A DNA stretch of 8,785 nucleotides. Origin: Candidatus Dormiibacterota bacterium (GTDB taxonomy: Bacteria > Chloroflexota > Dormibacteria > Aeolococcales > Aeolococcaceae). Shown piece after piece: positions 1-6,084 of this stretch (within the stretch, counting starts at the first letter, position 1; the number at the start of each line of letters is the position of its first letter). Location: assembly GCA_003170875.1 (NCBI GenBank), contig PMYJ01000057.1, forward strand, positions 6,839 through 15,623. The letters run 5' to 3'. The translations under genes and the position numbers were made by a program. Under the pieces are notes generated by a model. That model did no database searches and was not told the DNA's origin. It worked only from the letters and a program-made list of their open reading frames with translations.

Positions 1-92
1 TTGACGATCCCGGAGGCGGCAAGAAGCGGCCCCCGGCCCCGGTCGGGGGAGGGGGCCGTATCCTCGGCGGTGGCCGCAGGGGCCGCGGTCAC
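1..92 (-). CDS. 5' end of an unidentified gene, cut by the window edge
   Basis: A reading frame starts with GTG at 92 and stays open to base 1, giving about 30 residues. They begin MTAAPAATAEDTAPSPD and continue with RGRGPLLAASGIV. The start overlaps the stop of a 13-codon ORF by GTGA (89-92), which suggests translational coupling. The low-complexity Ala/Pro/Asp/Glu-rich N-terminus followed by a hydrophobic stretch would fit a membrane protein with a short cytoplasmic tail, such as a flippase-like transporter. Too little is present to assign a family. No Shine-Dalgarno sequence precedes the GTG. It could be a chance frame, because open frames are common in this GC-rich DNA. Confidence 0.35.
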   Translation of the reverse strand, partial: MTAAPAATAEDTAPSPDRGRGPLLAASGIV

Positions 93-130
93 CGCCGGGC
101 TGCACGCAGGCGCGAGAGATGGCGCGTCAT
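89..130 (-). CDS. Candidate 13-codon leader ORF
   Basis: ATG at 130 opens a 13-codon frame (MTRHLSRLRAARR) that ends at TGA 89-91. The TGA overlaps the GTG start of the next frame by 4 nt. The ATG lies 8 nt past a TAAAAT -10-like element, so the transcript would start at or next to the ATG (leaderless type). The peptide is rich in Arg and Leu. It could be a regulatory leader peptide, or simply the means by which ribosomes load onto the downstream gene. It rests only on position and overlap, so it is a low-confidence call. Confidence 0.25.
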   Translation of the reverse strand: MTRHLSRLRAARR

Positions 131-138
131 CGGGCCCG

Positions 139-144
139 ATTTTA
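139..144 (-). promoter_or_regulatory. Candidate -10 element TAAAAT
   Basis: TAAAAT on the minus strand matches 5 of 6 bases of the sigma70 -10 consensus and is the only AT-rich hexamer in the 120-bp gap after the SDR gene. No convincing -35 lies 16-18 nt upstream. The next ATG (130) is 8 nt downstream, which is the spacing expected for a leaderless or near-leaderless transcript. Confidence 0.4.
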
Positions 145-212
145 CCTGCGCATCCGCTGCGCCCAGGGTCTCCGATCGGCCGCCGCAGCCGGCGCCGTGG
201 GCTCGGCCGGGC
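145..212 (-). other. Intergenic region after the SDR gene
   Basis: This region holds the end of the SDR transcript and the area upstream of the TAAAAT element. A small GC hairpin (CGCCG, 4-nt loop, CGGCG at 181-194) is present with no T run after it, so I do not call a terminator with confidence. No gene is visible. Confidence 0.3.
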
Positions 213-986
213 TCAGAGGGGGAGCGTCACCCCGGTGAAGGCCGCGCAGCGCTCGAGGAGACCTTCCTGGAGCGCCTCGTCATACGCGACTGGATTGGCC
301 CGCAGCTCCCGGCGCCGCTTGAAGTAGCGGCCGGAGACGGCCGCCGCCGGGTCGTCGCTGCTCGCCAGCCACACCGGGGTCTCAGCTCCCAGAGGCAGCG
401 GATCAGTGGCTCCCGGGCCGCCCAACCGGGTGCGAATCCAGCCGGGGTCGACCGTGTTGGAACGGACCTCCGGCCAGCGCCGTGCCACCGCGAAGGCGAG
501 GAGGACGTCGCAGAGCTTGGAGTCCGAGTAGGCCTGCATGCCGTCCCACGGGCGCCTCTCGTGCTGGAGGTCGCCCAGGTCCACGACTCCGTTCGCCTCC
601 AACCCCGAGGTCAGGTAGACGAGCCGTGCGGGCCGCTCCATCAGGGCGGTGAGCACGTAGGGGGCCAGCACGTTCACCTGGAAGATGCGCTCCAGGCCGT
701 CGGCGCTCAGCTCGCGGCGCGGGACGCCACCGCCGACCCCCGCGTTGTGGATGACCGCGTCGTAGGGCCCGTGAAGGCCGGCCTCACCGGCCAGTGCCCT
801 GGTCCCGCCCAGCGATGTCAGTTCGCCGACGATGACCGCCGCGGCCTCCGGGATCGCCTTGCTCACATCGGCGGCGCGCTCGCCGCTGCGAGCGTGGACG
901 ACCACGCGGTGGCCCATCCGAATCAGAGTCCGGGCGGTCTCGCGGCCGATACCATCCGCCGAGCCGGTCACCAACACACTGCTCAT
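213..986 (-). CDS. Short-chain dehydrogenase/reductase (SDR), 257 aa
   Basis: A classical-type Rossmann-fold SDR that should oxidise or reduce an alcohol/ketone with NAD(P)(H) in the cytoplasm; the substrate is not predictable. Visible motifs are the cofactor-binding TGSADGIG (residues 7-14), NAG (81-83), Asn105, catalytic Ser127 and YSDSK (Tyr153, Lys157), then PG (181-182). His32-Ala33-Arg34 after the second strand suggests NADPH preference, by inference. The region LTSGLEANGVVDLGDLQ and the VDPGWIRTRLGG segment resemble the retinol dehydrogenase/WW-domain oxidoreductase-like branch. The start at 986 is chosen because AAGGAGG (992-998) sits 5 nt upstream, the best ribosome site in the window, and because the TGxxxGIG motif then begins at residue 7; the open frame to 1418 is shadow of the upstream chelatase gene. 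It lies 52 nt after the chelatase stop with no visible promoter, so it is probably the last gene of that operon. Confidence 0.9.
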   Translation of the reverse strand: MSSVLVTGSADGIGRETARTLIRMGHRVVVHARSGERAADVSKAIPEAAAVIVGELTSLGGTRALAGEAGLHGPYDAVIHNAGVGGGVPRRELSADGLERIFQVNVLAPYVLTALMERPARLVYLTSGLEANGVVDLGDLQHERRPWDGMQAYSDSKLCDVLLAFAVARRWPEVRSNTVDPGWIRTRLGGPGATDPLPLGAETPVWLASSDDPAAAVSGRYFKRRRELRANPVAYDEALQEGLLERCAAFTGVTLPL

Positions 987-991
987 CCGAA

Positions 992-998
992 CCTCCTT
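992..998 (-). promoter_or_regulatory. Strong Shine-Dalgarno site of the SDR gene
   Basis: AAGGAGG lies 5 nt before the ATG at 986. It decides the start of the SDR gene against the longer open frame that runs into the upstream gene. Confidence 0.85.
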
Positions 999-1038
999 GA
1001 CGGCACCGCTCGCCTCCCCCCGGTCCTCCGCTTCCCCA

Positions 1039-3195
1039 TCACCGGCTGCGCAGGCTCCTCTCCACGCCGGCGACGATCGCGCCCTGGGAGAGATCGTAGA
1101 GGCCGAGGTACTCGCCGCCGCTGCGCTCGGCGAGGTCCAGGCACGCGTTGAAACCGAAGCCGCCGAGGAGGGCGTGCGCGCCGAGGATGCCGACGCCGGG
1201 GAGCTGGGTCGCGGTGGTGTCCCTCGCCGAGTCGATGATGAGGGTGCGAATGTGCTCGTGGCCGATCTGCTCGGCAATGCGCTGTGCCTCGACCAGCGGC
1301 TCCTCGCCGAAGAGCGAGATGTTTCCCCGCCCGTCGGAGATGAGGACGATGAGCGGGTAGACGTTGGAGTCGCGCAACCGTTCGGTCCGGACCAGCTTGA
1401 GGCCAGCCACCAGCCCATGGGTCAGCGGGGTGGTGCCGCCGACGGTGAGCCGCTGCAGCCGTGCCTCGGCGAGGTCGACGCTGTTGGTCGGGGAGAGCGC
1501 GACTCGCGCCGTGCGGCCCGAGAAGACGACCAGCGCCACCTTGTCGCGGCGGACGTAGGCATCGCGCAACAGCGAGAGCACCGCGCCCTTGGTGGCCTGC
1601 ATCCGCTGCTCGGCGTCCATCGAGGCGCTCGCGTCCACCACGAAGACGATGAGGGTCCCTGTCCGGCGCCGCCGAACCTTCTGGCGGAGGTCCTGGCGCT
1701 CCAGGCGCAGCGCGGGCCCACCGCCCGCGGGGGCTTCGGCACGCCTCCTGGTCTGGTGGGGTGCGGCCGCACGCAGGGTCGCGTCGAAGGCGACGTCGGT
1801 GGTGCGCTCGGTCAGCACGGCGCGGACATAACGGCCGCGCTTGTCCCGCGACTCGGAGCTGGAACGCTTGCCAGTGGCTATACGTGACTTGCGGTTTCGA
1901 GGGAGCTTGATCAACCGCACCGGGAAGAGCTCCCCCTCGTAGAGCTGATCGACCCCGAGCCGCGCGGTGTCGTCTCCGCCCGTCTCGGTACCCCGCTGCC
2001 CGGCCGACGGGGCCCCGGTCTCCTGATCCGACTCCGACGTCGACTCCTCGGAGCTCTGCGGCTCAGCGTCCGCGGTCGCGGTCTCCTCCCTGGCCTGCTC
2101 GGCCAGCTCCTGCATCCGCTCACGCTGCTGCTCAGCCACCTTGGAGGAGCTGCCGTTCGCCTGGCCGGGACGGTCGCGGCGCCGGTGCCGAAGTGCGAGA
2201 TCGGCAGCGACCGTGATGTCCCCGACGGTCACGGCGAGGGACTTGGTGGACGGCACCCCCGCCTCCGCGCTGGTCCCGTGCTCGACCACCGCCTCGGCCT
2301 CGCGCAGCGCGCAGAGGGTCTGCGCGGTGCGGCTCACGACGAGGTCGGCGCGGTGGCCCATGGCCGCGGCGTCGATGCAGGCGAGGGCGATGAGCCAGCG
2401 CATCTCGGTGGGCACCTCGACGAGCGGCAGCAGCTCCTGGGCCTTGACGATGATCGCGCGCAACCGTGTCTCATCCTCCTGGCTGGATCCTCGTTGGGTC
2501 CGGGGGTCCGCCTGCTGGGCAATGTCCCGTTCCATCACGGCGACCCGGTCGGCGACCGTACGGAGCCCGACGACGTCGACGCAGAGACCGAAGCGATCGA
2601 GGAGCTGGGGGCGGAGCTCTCCCTCCTCGGGATTCATGGTCCCGACCAGGATGAATCGGGAGGGATGCACGACCGACATCCCCTCGCGCTCGACGATGTT
2701 GACCCCCATGGCGGCCGCATCGAGAAGGACGTCGACCAGGTGGTCGTCGAGGAGGTTGACCTCGTCGACGTAGAGGATGTTGCGGTTGGCGTCTCCGAGA
2801 ACCCCCGGCTCGAAGCTGCGCTCCCCCTGCTTGATCGCGCGCTCGATGTCGATGGTGCCGACGACGCGGTCCTCGGAGGCGTTGATGGGGAGCTCGACCA
2901 CCCGCATCGGGCGGCTGACCCGCAGGAGGTGCTCCCCGGCGAGCTGGCGGGCGCGGCACTCGTCGCAGAGCAGGTCTCCGCTCCCCGGGCTGCAGGAGAA
3001 GCGGCAGCCATCGACGACCTCGATCTCCGGAAGCAGCCCGGCGAGGGCCCGCACGGCGGTGGACTTGGCGGTGCCGCGCTCGCCCCGGATCAGCACGCCA
3101 CCGATGGCCGGGTTGACGGCGTTGAGGACGAGCGCCATCTTCATCGGCTGCTGGCCCACCAGCGCGGTGAAGGGGAGGACCTCAGGAATCGCCAT
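1039..3195 (-). CDS. Fused ChlI/ChlD-type metallochelatase ATPase subunit (AAA+ and VWA), 718 aa
   Basis: ATPase/motor subunit of a magnesium- or cobalt-chelatase of the type that inserts a metal into a tetrapyrrole. The N-terminal half is an AAA+ module with Walker A GERGTAKST (residues 38-46), Walker B ILYVDE (140-145) and the sensor-1 region GTMNPEEGELRPQLLDRFG (185-203). A Cys4 set (C64, C68, C77, C80) follows Walker A; from memory this is typical of the putative cobaltochelatase group (TIGR02442-like) rather than photosynthetic ChlI. A charged Ser/Glu/Gln-rich linker (about 405-470) leads to a C-terminal VWA domain with an intact MIDAS: DASAS (D521, S523, S525), the TT at 588-589 and D621 in ISDGRGN. 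The start at 3195 puts the family-typical PFTALVGQ near the N-terminus; no clear Shine-Dalgarno is seen. It starts 35 nt after the lipoprotein stop. The catalytic subunit (CobN/ChlH) is absent from the window, so the metal is uncertain. Some relatives may serve other roles as AAA-VWA (MoxR-like) chaperones. Confidence 0.9.
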   Translation of the reverse strand: MAIPEVLPFTALVGQQPMKMALVLNAVNPAIGGVLIRGERGTAKSTAVRALAGLLPEIEVVDGCRFSCSPGSGDLLCDECRARQLAGEHLLRVSRPMRVVELPINASEDRVVGTIDIERAIKQGERSFEPGVLGDANRNILYVDEVNLLDDHLVDVLLDAAAMGVNIVEREGMSVVHPSRFILVGTMNPEEGELRPQLLDRFGLCVDVVGLRTVADRVAVMERDIAQQADPRTQRGSSQEDETRLRAIIVKAQELLPLVEVPTEMRWLIALACIDAAAMGHRADLVVSRTAQTLCALREAEAVVEHGTSAEAGVPSTKSLAVTVGDITVAADLALRHRRRDRPGQANGSSSKVAEQQRERMQELAEQAREETATADAEPQSSEESTSESDQETGAPSAGQRGTETGGDDTARLGVDQLYEGELFPVRLIKLPRNRKSRIATGKRSSSESRDKRGRYVRAVLTERTTDVAFDATLRAAAPHQTRRRAEAPAGGGPALRLERQDLRQKVRRRRTGTLIVFVVDASASMDAEQRMQATKGAVLSLLRDAYVRRDKVALVVFSGRTARVALSPTNSVDLAEARLQRLTVGGTTPLTHGLVAGLKLVRTERLRDSNVYPLIVLISDGRGNISLFGEEPLVEAQRIAEQIGHEHIRTLIIDSARDTTATQLPGVGILGAHALLGGFGFNACLDLAERSGGEYLGLYDLSQGAIVAGVERSLRSR

Positions 3196-3201
3196 CCGCC
3201 G

Positions 3202-3207
3202 ATTGTG
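3202..3207 (-). promoter_or_regulatory. Weak -10-like element before the chelatase gene
   Basis: CACAAT matches 4 of 6 bases of the -10 consensus and lies 6 nt upstream of the chelatase ATG, which lacks a Shine-Dalgarno. It could give a leaderless internal transcript. No -35 is apparent, and the call is weak. Confidence 0.2.
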
Positions 3208-3230
3208 GCAAGGACGGAGGGCGGCGGCTC

Positions 3231-3659
3231 TCAGCAGCTCCCGAGCTGGTAGAGGTAGTCGGCCTGTGGCGTGACCACCGTGATGCCGCTTCCAGTGCCG
3301 ACCCAGAAGCTCCAGTTTCCGGTGTGGTCGATCTCCACCGCGCCGGGGAGTGACGCCGAAGCTGGCTGTCGGCTGGACTGGACGTACTCCTGACCCTGGA
3401 AGCTGATCGCCGCCGGCGCCTGGTTGGGATCCGGAGCCTTGGAGGCGCAACGCCCCGCCTGGGCGGGGTCGAGGAGGCTCAGGCTGCCCGGGTCAGGGTG
3501 GCCGGAGCGCCACGGGGGCGGTGGCCCGGAGCTGCCGCAGCCCGCCACCACGATCACGGCGAGCCCGGTCACGAGCGCGAGGATGGGCAGTCGCGGCCAC
3601 CACCGCCGGTCCCCGCCGATGGGAGCCGGTGACGGCCGGCGCCCGGACGACGACCTCAC
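3231..3659 (-). CDS. Small putative lipoprotein, 142 aa
   Basis: I do not recognise the family. The N-terminus has a basic/aromatic stretch (GDRRWWPR, residues 16-23), a hydrophobic segment (24-39) and a lipobox ending VAGC with Cys41 as the lipidation site, followed by GSSGPPPP. The mature part of about 100 residues should be anchored on the outer face of the cytoplasmic membrane. It has a further Cys64 and a C-terminal Cys142, which could form a disulfide, and many Trp, Tyr, Gly and Ser residues (GNWSFWVGTGSG). The start is a GTG at 3659 overlapping the stop of the DUF3501 gene (GTGA, 3656-3659), so the two are probably translationally coupled. There is no other Met in the frame. The chelatase gene follows after 35 nt. 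Confidence 0.75.
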   Translation of the reverse strand: MRSSSGRRPSPAPIGGDRRWWPRLPILALVTGLAVIVVAGCGSSGPPPPWRSGHPDPGSLSLLDPAQAGRCASKAPDPNQAPAAISFQGQEYVQSSRQPASASLPGAVEIDHTGNWSFWVGTGSGITVVTPQADYLYQLGSC

Positions 3660-4249
3660 CCGCGCTCACCGGCCACAGCGGGGGTCAGGTCGGCGGCGAT
3701 GGTGGCGCGCTGCTCGTCGCTCAGCTCGGTGCTGACCGAGTACCGCGGGTGGGTCGCGCGGAGGAGCACGCGAGCACCCTCGATCCAGGCCTCGCGCTGG
3801 CTGGCGGTCAGCTCGAAGCGGAGGTAGGCAACGGGCGCGGCATCCGCGGCAGCGGCCGTGAACGAGAACGCCGACGCCGGGACACGGCTGCCGTCGATCT
3901 CCAGCTGGACGCTCTCGGCGACGCCCTCCAACTCGGTCAGCACGGAGGCCATCTCGGCGGCATCCGAGACCTCCAGGAAGAGGGTGGCGCCGAGCCCGCC
4001 CCCGGGGGGAACCAGGAGCCGGAAGCGGCCGGCCTCCTCGTCCACCTTCTCCGGGTCCTCGATCCTCTCCGACCGGAGCGCCTCCTCGGCGGCGGCGGCG
4101 AGCGTCTCCCGGCTCTCGAAGACGACGCTGACGAGATCACCCAGATCAACGCGCCGGCGGCGGCGCAGCTCGATGGCGTCGGAGCGAGCGTCCGCGCGCG
4201 CTCGCTCGTAGGCGGCACCGACGCGGAGGTCCCGAGAATCGAGACTCAT
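3656..4249 (-). CDS. DUF3501 family protein, 197 aa
   Basis: The protein matches, from memory, the DUF3501 pattern: an N-terminal helix, then IELRRRRRVDLGDLVSVVFE (residues about 26-45) with SRET following, a segment with LRSERI, the block LVPPGGGLGATLFLEV (78-93), then YLRFELT and a C-terminal HPRYSVSTELSDEQRATI. Length is normal for the family. No catalytic residues are established for it; relatives often sit near rubrerythrin or Fe-S oxidoreductase genes, neither of which is present here. No signal peptide or membrane segment is seen, so it is probably cytoplasmic. The ATG at 4249 overlaps the stop of a possible 40-aa ORF by ATGA (4246-4249), and its own stop overlaps the lipoprotein start by 4 nt. 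That places it at or near the head of the DUF3501-lipoprotein-chelatase-SDR operon. Its ribosome site is weak (GGCGGTGA, well upstream), which fits translational coupling. Confidence 0.75.
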   Translation of the reverse strand: MSLDSRDLRVGAAYERARADARSDAIELRRRRRVDLGDLVSVVFESRETLAAAAEEALRSERIEDPEKVDEEAGRFRLLVPPGGGLGATLFLEVSDAAEMASVLTELEGVAESVQLEIDGSRVPASAFSFTAAAADAAPVAYLRFELTASQREAWIEGARVLLRATHPRYSVSTELSDEQRATIAADLTPAVAGERG

Positions 4250-4368
4250 CGCGCGTCACCGCCACGCCGGCGCGCGCCTCGCCCCGGATCCGCCCCGATG
4301 GCCGGCGGCAGCGCCGCCACAGGCCTCGCTCCCATGAGCTGCACCTCGCCCTCCAGACCTCCGTACAT
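4246..4368 (-). CDS. Possible 40-aa small ORF coupled to the DUF3501 gene
   Basis: ATG at 4368 opens MYGGLEGEVQLMGARPVAAL followed by an Arg/Gly-rich tail, ending at a TGA that overlaps the DUF3501 ATG (ATGA). It would start 8 nt after a TATGCT -10-like element, so the mRNA could be leaderless. The frame can be extended upstream to a TTG at 4500 (84 aa, overlapping radC), but that requires ignoring the candidate promoter. No family is recognised, and GC3 is high, as it would also be for a chance frame. The 4-nt overlap is the main support. Confidence 0.3.
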   Translation of the reverse strand: MYGGLEGEVQLMGARPVAALPPAIGADPGRGARRRGGDAR

Positions 4369-4376
4369 CACGCCGC

Positions 4377-4382
4377 AGCATA
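4377..4382 (-). promoter_or_regulatory. Candidate -10 element TATGCT of the DUF3501 operon
   Basis: TATGCT matches 4 of 6 bases of the -10 consensus, lies 8 nt before the ATG at 4368, and directly follows a perfect GC palindrome (4383-4401) in the transcription direction. No consensus -35 is present. It is the best promoter candidate in the 217-bp gap between radC and the DUF3501 gene. Confidence 0.35.
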
Positions 4383-4401
4383 GCCGGGCGAGCGGCCCGG
4401 C
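4383..4401 (-). terminator. Perfect 7-bp GC hairpin after radC
   Basis: GCCGGGC, a 5-nt loop and GCCCGGC form a perfect stem 65 bp past the radC stop. No U-run follows, so an intrinsic terminator is uncertain. Because it abuts the TATGCT element, it would also sit in the -10/-35 spacer and could be an operator. Confidence 0.35.
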
Positions 4402-4466
4402 GACCCGCGTCAGTCGTGTGCCTGGAGTCCCCCGACCGCAGGTGAGCCGGTCCAGTTCCGGATCGC

Positions 4467-5141
4467 TCAGGCGGCCGCGGTCGCCCCCTCGGTCTCCCAA
4501 GCCTCGACCTCCCGGAACGAGAAATGCGACCGGGCGGTGAGGATGATGTGGTCGAGGAGGGGCAGTCCGAGCAGCCGTGCGGCGTCGCGCAGAGCCACGG
4601 TGACCAGCCGGTCGGCCCGGCTGGGCGTGACCTCCCCGCTGGGGTGGTTGTGGGCGACGATCAGGGCCGCCGCCCCCGCACGGAGCGCCGGCGCCAGGAC
4701 GTCACGGGGGAGGAGACGCGCGCTGTTGAGCGAGCCGGCGACCACCGGCTCGACAGAGATCAACCGGTGCCGGGCGTCGAGAAGGAGCGCCCAGACCTCC
4801 TCCCTGTGCAGCGCCCGAAGACCCTGGAGGAGGTGCAGGGCCGCGCCCGGCGTGGTCACCGCCGGGCGCTCGTCGGGATACCAACGCTCGGCCAGCTCCC
4901 AGAGGGCGGCCAGCCGGATCGCCTCCCGTGGCGGGACCTGGTGGTCGCGCACCAACCCGCTGGCCCCCAGCGCCCGACGCTCCCAGAAGGGGAGGCGCGC
5001 CAGCCGGCCGGCGGTGGCGAGAAGGGTGGCCGGAGGCTCGGCCCCGCCGAGGACCTGAGCGATCAGCTCGTCCTCAGGACGGCTGCCGAGACTGGCGTCG
5101 AGGTTGCGGAGCAGTGCCTGGGTGCCGCGAGCGGTGTCCAT
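4467..5141 (-). CDS. radC: RadC family JAB/MPN-domain protein, 224 aa
   Basis: RadC-type protein with an N-terminal helix-hairpin-helix-like part (residues about 15-85; LGASGLVRDH, PPREAIRLAALWELAERW) and a C-terminal JAB/MPN+ domain (about 95-215). The zinc-binding JAMM motif is complete: Glu114 or Glu115 in HREEVWALLLD, then HNHPSGEVTPSRAD with His164, His166, Ser174 and Asp177. The typical LLDHIILT follows (195-202). Length is normal. Despite the name, a DNA-repair role for RadC has been questioned; a metallopeptidase or nucleic-acid-linked role is the family expectation. The ATG at 5141 is preceded by a promoter whose -10 ends 7 nt upstream, so the mRNA is probably leaderless; there is no Shine-Dalgarno. 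The gene lies 37 nt after the hydrolase stop and appears to be its own transcription unit. Confidence 0.93.
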   Translation of the reverse strand: MDTARGTQALLRNLDASLGSRPEDELIAQVLGGAEPPATLLATAGRLARLPFWERRALGASGLVRDHQVPPREAIRLAALWELAERWYPDERPAVTTPGAALHLLQGLRALHREEVWALLLDARHRLISVEPVVAGSLNSARLLPRDVLAPALRAGAAALIVAHNHPSGEVTPSRADRLVTVALRDAARLLGLPLLDHIILTARSHFSFREVEAWETEGATAAA

Positions 5142-5148
5142 GGCCGGG

Positions 5149-5178
5149 AGTGTAACTTATCAGTGTATTTGTCTTCAA
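5149..5178 (-). promoter_or_regulatory. Sigma70-type promoter of radC (leaderless geometry)
   Basis: On the minus strand, TTGAAG (-35, 5173-5178) is followed after 18 nt by TACACT (-10, 5149-5154). The radC ATG begins 7 nt after the -10, so transcription should start at the A of the ATG. The element fills nearly all of the 37-bp gap after the hydrolase stop, and the gap is strikingly AT-rich against its surroundings. This is the best full promoter in the window. Confidence 0.7.
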
Positions 5179-6084
5179 CTAGCTTCTCGGCCCCCCCGCC
5201 TCTCCCAGCGCGCGGTCGAAGAAGTCGATCACCCGCTCCACGTAGGCGGTGCGGTTGGCAAAGTAGCCGCCCACGTGACCGACACCGGGGAGCACCCACA
5301 GGTCCCTGGGGTCGCCAGCCGCCGCGTAGAGGCGGCGGCCATGCTCCACCGGCACCGAGGCGTCGGCGTCGCCGTGGATGAGGAGCAGGGGCCGGGGAGC
5401 CAGGCGGGCCACCGCGGCGACCGGGCGGAACTCGGCGAGCCGAGCTCCGGTGCGCCGGGCCATCAGGGCCATGACCGGGTCGGCGAGCACCGGCGCGGGC
5501 AGATGGAGCTGATGGCGGAGGCGCTCCTCCAGCAGGGTCACCGGATCGGCGAAGGCGCTGTCGGCGCAGACGGCGCGCACCCGTGGGTCGTCCGCGCCGA
5601 CGCTGATGGAGACCGCCCCGCCCATCGAATAGCCGAGGAGCCCGATCGGGAGAGGGCCCAAGCGGTCGCCGATGGCGTCGAGAACCGCCGTCAGGTCGCG
5701 GCGCTCGTTGGCCCCCAGGGTGTGAGGGGCGGTGTCACTGCCGGGCGTCCCGCGCCAGCCGTAGGCGACGACCGAGAAGCCGGCCCGTCGCAGGGCCGCA
5801 CCGATCCCGAGGACGTCGCTGATGTGACCGCGATAGCCCCCGCTGACGACAACCACCGCATCCCGAGTGCCGGGCAGGAGCCAGGTCAGGAGGCGCAGCC
5901 GGTCGGCGGTCAAGACCTCGAGCTCCTCGTAGGCAAGCTCGAAATCGGCGGGGGTCAGCCGGCGGGAGTCGCGATGCGACCGGGGGAGCCGGCGGAAGGT
6001 CCGCCAATAGACCAGGCCGCACGCCGCCGCCCAGCCGGCCGCTCCGGCGGCGACGGTGCGGCCGACCAGCGCCGGCCGGCTCAC
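5179..6084 (-). CDS. Membrane-anchored alpha/beta hydrolase, 301 aa
   Basis: An alpha/beta-hydrolase-fold enzyme, probably an esterase, acyltransferase or peptidase-like protein of unknown substrate. It begins with a hydrophobic segment (about residues 5-27, ALVGRTVAAGAAGWAAACGLVYW) that should act as an uncleaved membrane anchor or signal. The fold shows the oxyanion-hole strand VVVVSGGYRGH, the nucleophile elbow GYSMGG (Ser153), the acid in HGDADASVP (Asp241) and the histidine in GVGHVGGY (His270), so the triad looks complete. The start is a GTG at 6084 that overlaps the stop of the upstream acidic protein gene (GTGA, 6081-6084); an upstream extension to 6153 only reads Arg-rich antisense-like sequence. 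Coupling to the ParA cluster suggests a linked function. Its stop is directly next to the radC promoter. Confidence 0.85.
   Translation of the reverse strand: MSRPALVGRTVAAGAAGWAAACGLVYWRTFRRLPRSHRDSRRLTPADFELAYEELEVLTADRLRLLTWLLPGTRDAVVVVSGGYRGHISDVLGIGAALRRAGFSVVAYGWRGTPGSDTAPHTLGANERRDLTAVLDAIGDRLGPLPIGLLGYSMGGAVSISVGADDPRVRAVCADSAFADPVTLLEERLRHQLHLPAPVLADPVMALMARRTGARLAEFRPVAAVARLAPRPLLLIHGDADASVPVEHGRRLYAAAGDPRDLWVLPGVGHVGGYFANRTAYVERVIDFFDRALGEAGGPRS

Noticed and set aside
1..327. Plus-strand frame at the left edge
   Set aside because: Arg/Ser/Gly-rich, overlaps the SDR 3' end in antisense and has no motif.
832..1887. Long plus-strand frame opposite the VWA domain and SDR start
   Set aside because: It covers two well-supported minus genes and lacks recognisable domains or a ribosome site.
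2185..3252. Long plus-strand frame (355 codons) opposite the chelatase gene
   Set aside because: It is antisense to a gene with intact AAA+ motifs. The protein is Asp/Glu/Gly/Val/His-rich with no family motif, as expected from the complement of GC-rich codons.
3196..3450. Upstream extension of the chelatase frame to 3450
   Set aside because: It overlaps the lipoprotein gene almost fully and reads low-complexity sequence; the family's PFTALVGQ begins right after the ATG at 3195.
3521..4540. Plus-strand frame of 339 codons opposite the DUF3501 gene
   Set aside because: It runs antisense to a family-matched gene, across a candidate promoter and into radC. The composition is Arg/Gly/Pro-rich with no domain.
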